Assembly (NCBI GenBank): GCA_900770025.1
Contig: CAAGIW010000013.1
Coordinates: 74,472-138,471 of the forward strand
DNA: 64,000 bases
Reading direction: 5' to 3'
From: an uncultured Prevotella sp.
GTDB taxonomy: Bacteria > Bacteroidota > Bacteroidia > Bacteroidales > Bacteroidaceae
Shown here: positions 59,908-64,000 of the stretch, piece after piece
Position numbering within the stretch: the first letter of the stretch is position 1
How the letters are laid out: every line of letters starts with the position of its first letter
Program-made: the position numbers and the translations under genes
Notes under the pieces: generated by a model
The model's input: only the letters and a program-made list of their open reading frames with translations
Told to the model about the DNA's origin: nothing
Database searches by the model: none

Positions 59908-62199
59908 ATGGTAAAGATTTCAAAAGAAGCGGCTCTCTTCTATCATGAGAACGGAAGACCTGGAAAAATTGAAGTAAAGCCGACAAAGGCATATCGCACG
60001 CAGACAGACCTGAGTTTGGCATATTCGCCCGGCGTGGCTTTCCCCTGTCTGGAAATCCAGCAGAATCCCAACGATGCGTATAAATATACCGACAAAGGAA
60101 ACCTTGTGGCCGTGATTAGCAACGGTACGGCGGTTCTTGGTTTGGGAGATATCGGAGCCCTCAGCGGAAAACCCGTGATGGAGGGAAAGGGACTGCTCTT
60201 CAAAATATATGGAGGCATAGACGTGTTTGATATCGAGGTGGCGGAAAAAGACCCCGAAAAGTTTTGCGAGGCCGTGGAAAAGATTGCTCCCACCTTTGGA
60301 GGTATCAATCTGGAAGACATCAAGGCACCCGAGTGCTTCTATATAGAAAACAGGTTGAAGCAGACACTGGATATTCCCGTGATGCACGATGATCAGCATG
60401 GCACGGCCATCATCAGTGCTGCAGGTCTGAAGAATGCCTTGGAAGTGAATGGCAAGGACATCAAGAAGGTGAAGATTGTGGTCAACGGTGCCGGCGCGGC
60501 TGCCATCAGTTGCACCAAACTGTATATGGCTTTAGGAGCACAGAAGGAGAATATTGTGATGCTTGACTCCAAGGGAGTTATCTCCGTGGATCGTGAGAAC
60601 CTGACAGAGCAAAAGAAGTTCTTTGCCACCACCCGATGCGACATACACACCTTGGAGGAGGCCATCAAGGGCGCCGATGTGTTTGTGGGACTGTCTAAAG
60701 GCAACGTGCTGACGCAAGACATGATACGCTCTATGGCTGATGCTCCCATCGTGTTTGCTCTGGCAAACCCTGTGCCGGAGATAAGTTATGAGGATGCCAT
60801 GGCCAGCCGTCCTGATGTTCTGATGTCCACCGGTCGCTCGGATTATCCCAATCAGATAAACAATGTCATTGGCTTCCCCTACATCTTCAGGGGAGCCCTG
60901 GATGTTCATGCCACGGCTATCAACGAGGAAATGAAGATGGCTGCCGTGCTTGCCATTGCCGAACTGGCCAAGCAGCCGGTGCCCGATGTGGTGAACGATG
61001 TGTATCATGTCAACAATCTGACCTTCGGACCTGATTATTTTATTCCGAAGCCTGTCGATCCTCGACTGATTACCGAGGTGAGTGCCGCTGTGGCCAAGGC
61101 TGCTATGGAGAGCGGTGTGGCAAGAAAGCAGATTACAGACTGGAATGCCTACAAGAATCACCTGAGAGAGATGTTGGGGCAGGAAACCAAGTTGACCCAG
61201 AAACTCTATGACACTGCCCGCAATCATCCGCAGAGGGTGGTATTTGCAGAGGGAATTCATCCCACAATGCTCAAGGCTGCCGTGCAGGCCAAGGCCGAGG
61301 GAATCTGCCAACCCATACTGTTAGGAAACGATGAGCGTATCGTGAAATTGGCCAAAGAACTGGAACTGTCGCTGGAAGGAATCGAGATTATCAACCTGAG
61401 ACACGACAGGGAGGCGGAAAGAAGAGAACGCTTTGCACGCCTGCTGACCCAGAAGCGCCAGCGTGACGGCTATACGTTCCAGGAAGCCAACGACAAGATG
61501 TTTGAGCGTAACTATTTTGGTATGATGATGGTGGAGACAGGAGAGGCAGATGCCTTTATCACTGGTCTATATACCAAATATTCCAACACCATCAAGGTGG
61601 CCAAGGAGGTGATAGGCATCCGTCCGGAATACAACCATTTCGGAACCATGCACATCATCAACTCGCCCAAAGGCACCTTGTTCTTGGCTGATACACTTAT
61701 CAACAACAATCCTGATACGGAGGAATTGGTGGATTTGGCCAAGTTGAGTGCCAAGGCTGTGGGCTTCTTCAACGAGAAAGCCAACATAGCCATGGTGAGC
61801 CATTCCAATTTTGGTTCCGACACCTCAGAGGGCTCGAAGAAAGTGAGAAAGGCTGTGGCCATACTGCAGGAGGAAGAGCCCCAGATGGCAATTGACGGAG
61901 AAATGCAGATAGGATTTGCCCTCAACAAGGAGATGCGCGATGAACTCTATCCGTTCAACAAGTTGAATGGCAAGGATGTGAACACGCTGATATTCCCCAA
62001 TCTGACCAGTGCCAGATCCAGTTACAAGATGTTGCAGGCATTGAACACTGATGTGGAGATTATAGGGCCGGTGCAGATGGGCCTCAACAAGCCCATTCAC
62101 TTCACTGACTTCGGTTCGTCTGTCAGAGATGTGGTCAATATCACCGCTGTGGCCGTGATTGATGCCTATGTGGATAAACTCAAGCAGAAACTGAAGTAG
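59908..62199 (+). CDS. maeB: NADP-dependent malic enzyme with phosphotransacetylase-like domain
   Basis: 763 residues, the MaeB-type hybrid. The malic enzyme part (about 1-430) has TQTDLSLAYSPGVAFPC, DDQHGTAIISAAGLKNAL (metal/substrate aspartates) and the NADP fold VVNGAGAAAISCTKLYMALG, then FALANPVPEISYEDA. The C-terminal ~330 residues resemble phosphate acetyltransferase (VVFAEGIHPTMLKAAVQAKA, YSNTIKVAKEVIGIRPEYN, AIDGEMQIGFALN); in such fusions this part is regulatory by acetyl-CoA rather than catalytic. It decarboxylates malate to pyruvate with NADPH production. Confidence 0.95.
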   Translation: MVKISKEAALFYHENGRPGKIEVKPTKAYRTQTDLSLAYSPGVAFPCLEIQQNPNDAYKYTDKGNLVAVISNGTAVLGLGDIGALSGKPVMEGKGLLFKIYGGIDVFDIEVAEKDPEKFCEAVEKIAPTFGGINLEDIKAPECFYIENRLKQTLDIPVMHDDQHGTAIISAAGLKNALEVNGKDIKKVKIVVNGAGAAAISCTKLYMALGAQKENIVMLDSKGVISVDRENLTEQKKFFATTRCDIHTLEEAIKGADVFVGLSKGNVLTQDMIRSMADAPIVFALANPVPEISYEDAMASRPDVLMSTGRSDYPNQINNVIGFPYIFRGALDVHATAINEEMKMAAVLAIAELAKQPVPDVVNDVYHVNNLTFGPDYFIPKPVDPRLITEVSAAVAKAAMESGVARKQITDWNAYKNHLREMLGQETKLTQKLYDTARNHPQRVVFAEGIHPTMLKAAVQAKAEGICQPILLGNDERIVKLAKELELSLEGIEIINLRHDREAERRERFARLLTQKRQRDGYTFQEANDKMFERNYFGMMMVETGEADAFITGLYTKYSNTIKVAKEVIGIRPEYNHFGTMHIINSPKGTLFLADTLINNNPDTEELVDLAKLSAKAVGFFNEKANIAMVSHSNFGSDTSEGSKKVRKAVAILQEEEPQMAIDGEMQIGFALNKEMRDELYPFNKLNGKDVNTLIFPNLTSARSSYKMLQALNTDVEIIGPVQMGLNKPIHFTDFGSSVRDVVNITAVAVIDAYVDKLKQKLK

Positions 62200-62252
62200 G
62201 AAGAAGGCTGCCCGGATAACGACGTAGCCAAATCTGCTCTGGCGATGAATAG

Positions 62253-62289
62253 GCAAGGGGCCCAGGACGATGGGCCCCTTGCTTTTTGT
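62253..62289 (+). terminator. Intrinsic terminator after maeB
   Basis: A perfect 12-bp stem GCAAGGGGCCCA (62253-62264) / TGGGCCCCTTGC (62271-62282) with six-base loop, followed by TTTTTGTTG. Confidence 0.93.
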
Positions 62290-62380
62290 TGTTTTCTGCT
62301 CAACTTACGGGGATATGGTAATGTAAATATGAAGAAAAAGAATAAAAAGTAAGATAATTTGAAAAAAAAGTAACCTTTTG

Positions 62381-62411
62381 TTTGTATTTAAATGAAAAAG
62401 TTATACCTTTG
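62381..62411 (+). promoter_or_regulatory. Full Bacteroidetes promoter of gdhA
   Basis: TTTG (62381-62384), 19 bases, then TACCTTTG (62404-62411): an exact match to both boxes. The start site should lie about 45 bases before the ATG. Confidence 0.78.
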
Positions 62412-62465
62412 CAAACGCAAACATGAAAATAGTTATATAAAGTCAAACAAATAAACCAAAAAAAG

Positions 62466-63803
62466 ATGAATGCAGCAAAAGTAGTAGCGGAGTTGCAGCA
62501 GCGATTCCCCAATGAGCCTGAGTATATTCAGGCAGTGAGTCAGGTGCTCCCCACCATTGAAGAAGAGTATAACAAGCATCCGGAGTTTGAGAAATATAAT
62601 CTTGTTGAGCGCCTTTGCATTCCCGACAGAGTGATTGAGTTCAGAGTTACTTGGACAGACGACCAAGGCAAGGTGCAGACAAACATGGGTTACAGAATCC
62701 AGCACAATAATGTGATTGGTCCGTATAAAGGTGGTCTGAGATTCCATAAGTCAGTGAATCTGGGTATCCTCAAGTTCCTTGCTTTCGAGCAGACGTTCAA
62801 AAACTCGTTGACCACACTGCCTATGGGTGGAGCAAAGGGAGGTTCTGACTTCTCTCCCCGTGGCAAGAGCGAGGCCGAAGTGATGCGTTTCTGCCAGGCA
62901 TTTATGAACGAGTTGTATCGTCATATCGGTCCCGATGAGGATGTGCCTGCCGGAGATATCGGTGTAGGTGGCCGTGAGGTGGGCTATCTGTTCGGTCAGT
63001 ACAAGAAGTTGACACACCAGTGGAGTGGGGTTCTTACCGGTAAGGGCCGTGAGTTTGGTGGCTCTTTGATTCGTCCGGAGGCAACAGGTTATGGTACTGT
63101 ATATTTCCTCCTGTCTATGCTTGAAACAAGAGGCATCTCTCTTGAAGGCAAGAAGGTGCTTATCTCGGGTTCAGGAAATGTGGCCCAGTATGCCACAGAG
63201 AAGTGTATTCAGTTGGGCGCCAAGGTACTTACTCTCTCTGATTCTGATGGATATATCTACGATCCCGATGGAATTGACCGTGCCAAGTTAGACTATGTAA
63301 TGGAACTCAAGAACATCGAAAGAGGCCGAATCAAGGAATATGCAGAAGAATATCCCAACGCCGTTTATCATGCAGGTGAGCGTCCTTGGAAGGAAGTTGC
63401 CGACATTGCACTGCCTTGTGCCACCCAGAACGAAATCAATGGCGAAGAGGCACAGACTTTGGTGAAGAACGGCATCATTGCTGTGGCAGAGGGAGCCAAC
63501 ATGCCTTCTACTCCTGAAGCAGTCAAGGCTTTCCAGGATGCCAAGTTGCTCTATGCTCCTGGTAAGGCAAGCAATGCCGGAGGAGTGTCAGTGTCTGGTC
63601 TTGAGATGAGCCAGAACTCTGAGCGCCTCAGTTGGACTTCGGAAGAGGTGGACAACCGTTTGAAGTTGATTATGGCCGACATCCATGAGAACTGCGTGAA
63701 GTATGGTACTGAAGCAGACGGCTATATCAACTATGTAAAGGGTGCCAACGTTGCTGGCTTTATGAAAGTGGCCAAGGCCATGATGGCTCAGGGTATCGTA
63801 TAA
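62466..63803 (+). CDS. gdhA: NADP-specific glutamate dehydrogenase
   Basis: 445 residues, the length of hexameric NADP-type enzymes. The substrate region shows GPYKGGLRFHKSVN and the catalytic lysine in LPMGGAKGGSDF; DVPAGDIGVGGREVGYLFG follows with its aspartate. The cofactor domain shows VLISGSGNVAQYATEK and later GKASNAGGVSVSGLEMSQN. It assimilates ammonia into 2-oxoglutarate, the main nitrogen entry in many gut Bacteroidetes. It has its own promoter and terminator. Confidence 0.97.
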   Translation: MNAAKVVAELQQRFPNEPEYIQAVSQVLPTIEEEYNKHPEFEKYNLVERLCIPDRVIEFRVTWTDDQGKVQTNMGYRIQHNNVIGPYKGGLRFHKSVNLGILKFLAFEQTFKNSLTTLPMGGAKGGSDFSPRGKSEAEVMRFCQAFMNELYRHIGPDEDVPAGDIGVGGREVGYLFGQYKKLTHQWSGVLTGKGREFGGSLIRPEATGYGTVYFLLSMLETRGISLEGKKVLISGSGNVAQYATEKCIQLGAKVLTLSDSDGYIYDPDGIDRAKLDYVMELKNIERGRIKEYAEEYPNAVYHAGERPWKEVADIALPCATQNEINGEEAQTLVKNGIIAVAEGANMPSTPEAVKAFQDAKLLYAPGKASNAGGVSVSGLEMSQNSERLSWTSEEVDNRLKLIMADIHENCVKYGTEADGYINYVKGANVAGFMKVAKAMMAQGIV

Positions 63804-63832
63804 TCCCCCCATAACTGGATAATTTATTAAGT

Positions 63833-63882
63833 AAAGAGCGTTGCGGTCTTTCAAAGATTGCAGCGCTTTTCTTTTTATTATC
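63833..63882 (+). terminator. Intrinsic terminator after gdhA
   Basis: A stem of about 16 pairs with several G-T pairs (arms 63833-63850 and 63854-63871) is followed by TTTTCTTTTT. The remaining bases to 64000 show no gene start. Confidence 0.75.
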
Positions 63883-64000
63883 CCAAATCGGCCATTAGCG
63901 TTATGATGATAACTGCTTATATTTTTGAACAGATGTCTTTACGTTTTGAGGGAGCAATGGGGTTCCATTGTAACTGATAAACGGAAAGACAGATGACAAA

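Overview
The window looks like a chromosomal segment of a member of the Bacteroidales, most likely a Prevotella/Segatella-type organism. Supporting signs are Bacteroidetes -7 boxes of the form TAnnTTTG (three with a TTTG about 19-20 bp upstream), weak Shine-Dalgarno sequences, two secreted proteins with type IX secretion (T9SS) C-terminal sorting domains, Na+-NQR as the respiratory entry enzyme, class III fructose bisphosphatase, and Bacteroidetes-type families (DUF4421, DUF4301). I see no tRNA, rRNA, prophage, transposase, CRISPR array or plasmid function. Genome identity is inferred, not searched.

Layout. 1-3.0 kb: end of the large subunit of methylmalonyl-CoA mutase, an HD hydrolase and a DUF4421 outer-membrane protein. 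3.5-6.2 kb (minus): pgk, a DUF3298-like lipoprotein and a SpoU-type RNA methyltransferase. 6.5-13.4 kb (plus): ridA-queC, then two large T9SS cargo proteins. 13.9-18.8 kb (minus): a Wzz/SLBB polysaccharide export pair and mltG. 18.9-26.7 kb: gph (plus), then a six-gene minus-strand unit encoding a MacAB-TolC-like tripartite ABC exporter with a LytS/LytTR two-component system, and ribE preceded by a likely structured small RNA. 27.5-33.5 kb (plus): the complete nqrABCDEF operon. 33.8-40.7 kb (plus): a WalJ-like metallo-beta-lactamase protein, a DEAD-box helicase with DbpA tail, serC-serA-DUF1015, an IMPACT/YigZ protein and YraN. 40.7-50.7 kb (minus): a ten-gene run, purU-hisH-hisA-hisF-hisIE-ftsE-lysC-lysA-glycosyltransferase-like-fbp. 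50.9-54.5 kb: glucosaminidase/LysM, cdd, a beta-helix lipoprotein and an orphan response regulator. 54.7-63.8 kb: a PurF homologue whose glutaminase site is destroyed, a 1.4-kb gene-poor stretch full of palindromes, DUF4301, a TetR regulator, a malic enzyme/phosphotransacetylase fusion and gdhA.

The most unusual content is intergenic. Five loci (3.1, 13.5, 27.3, 33.5 and 56.7 kb) carry tandem arrays in an exact 22-bp register, 25 units in all. Each unit alternates an A4 and a T4 tract every 11 bp, and the 7-bp cores fall into two main classes (CTGCCAC-like and CGCACCA/G-like). Three of the arrays are followed by the same conserved linker of about 100 bp and by a CCTCCCCTTGGGGAGG palindrome that itself recurs every 43-44 bp. 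Together these form a composite repeated element whose function I cannot name. Other leads are the minus-strand RNA candidate at 26762-26967 with a consensus promoter and terminator-like closing stem, the PurF homologue lacking its catalytic cysteine, and a conserved-looking glycosyltransferase fragment with a replaced C-terminal half.

Metabolically the window links glycolysis/gluconeogenesis (pgk, fbp, malic enzyme), the methylmalonyl-CoA step of propionate formation, serine, histidine, lysine/diaminopimelate and glutamate synthesis, and sodium-motive respiration. This fits an anaerobic saccharolytic fermenter producing succinate and propionate.
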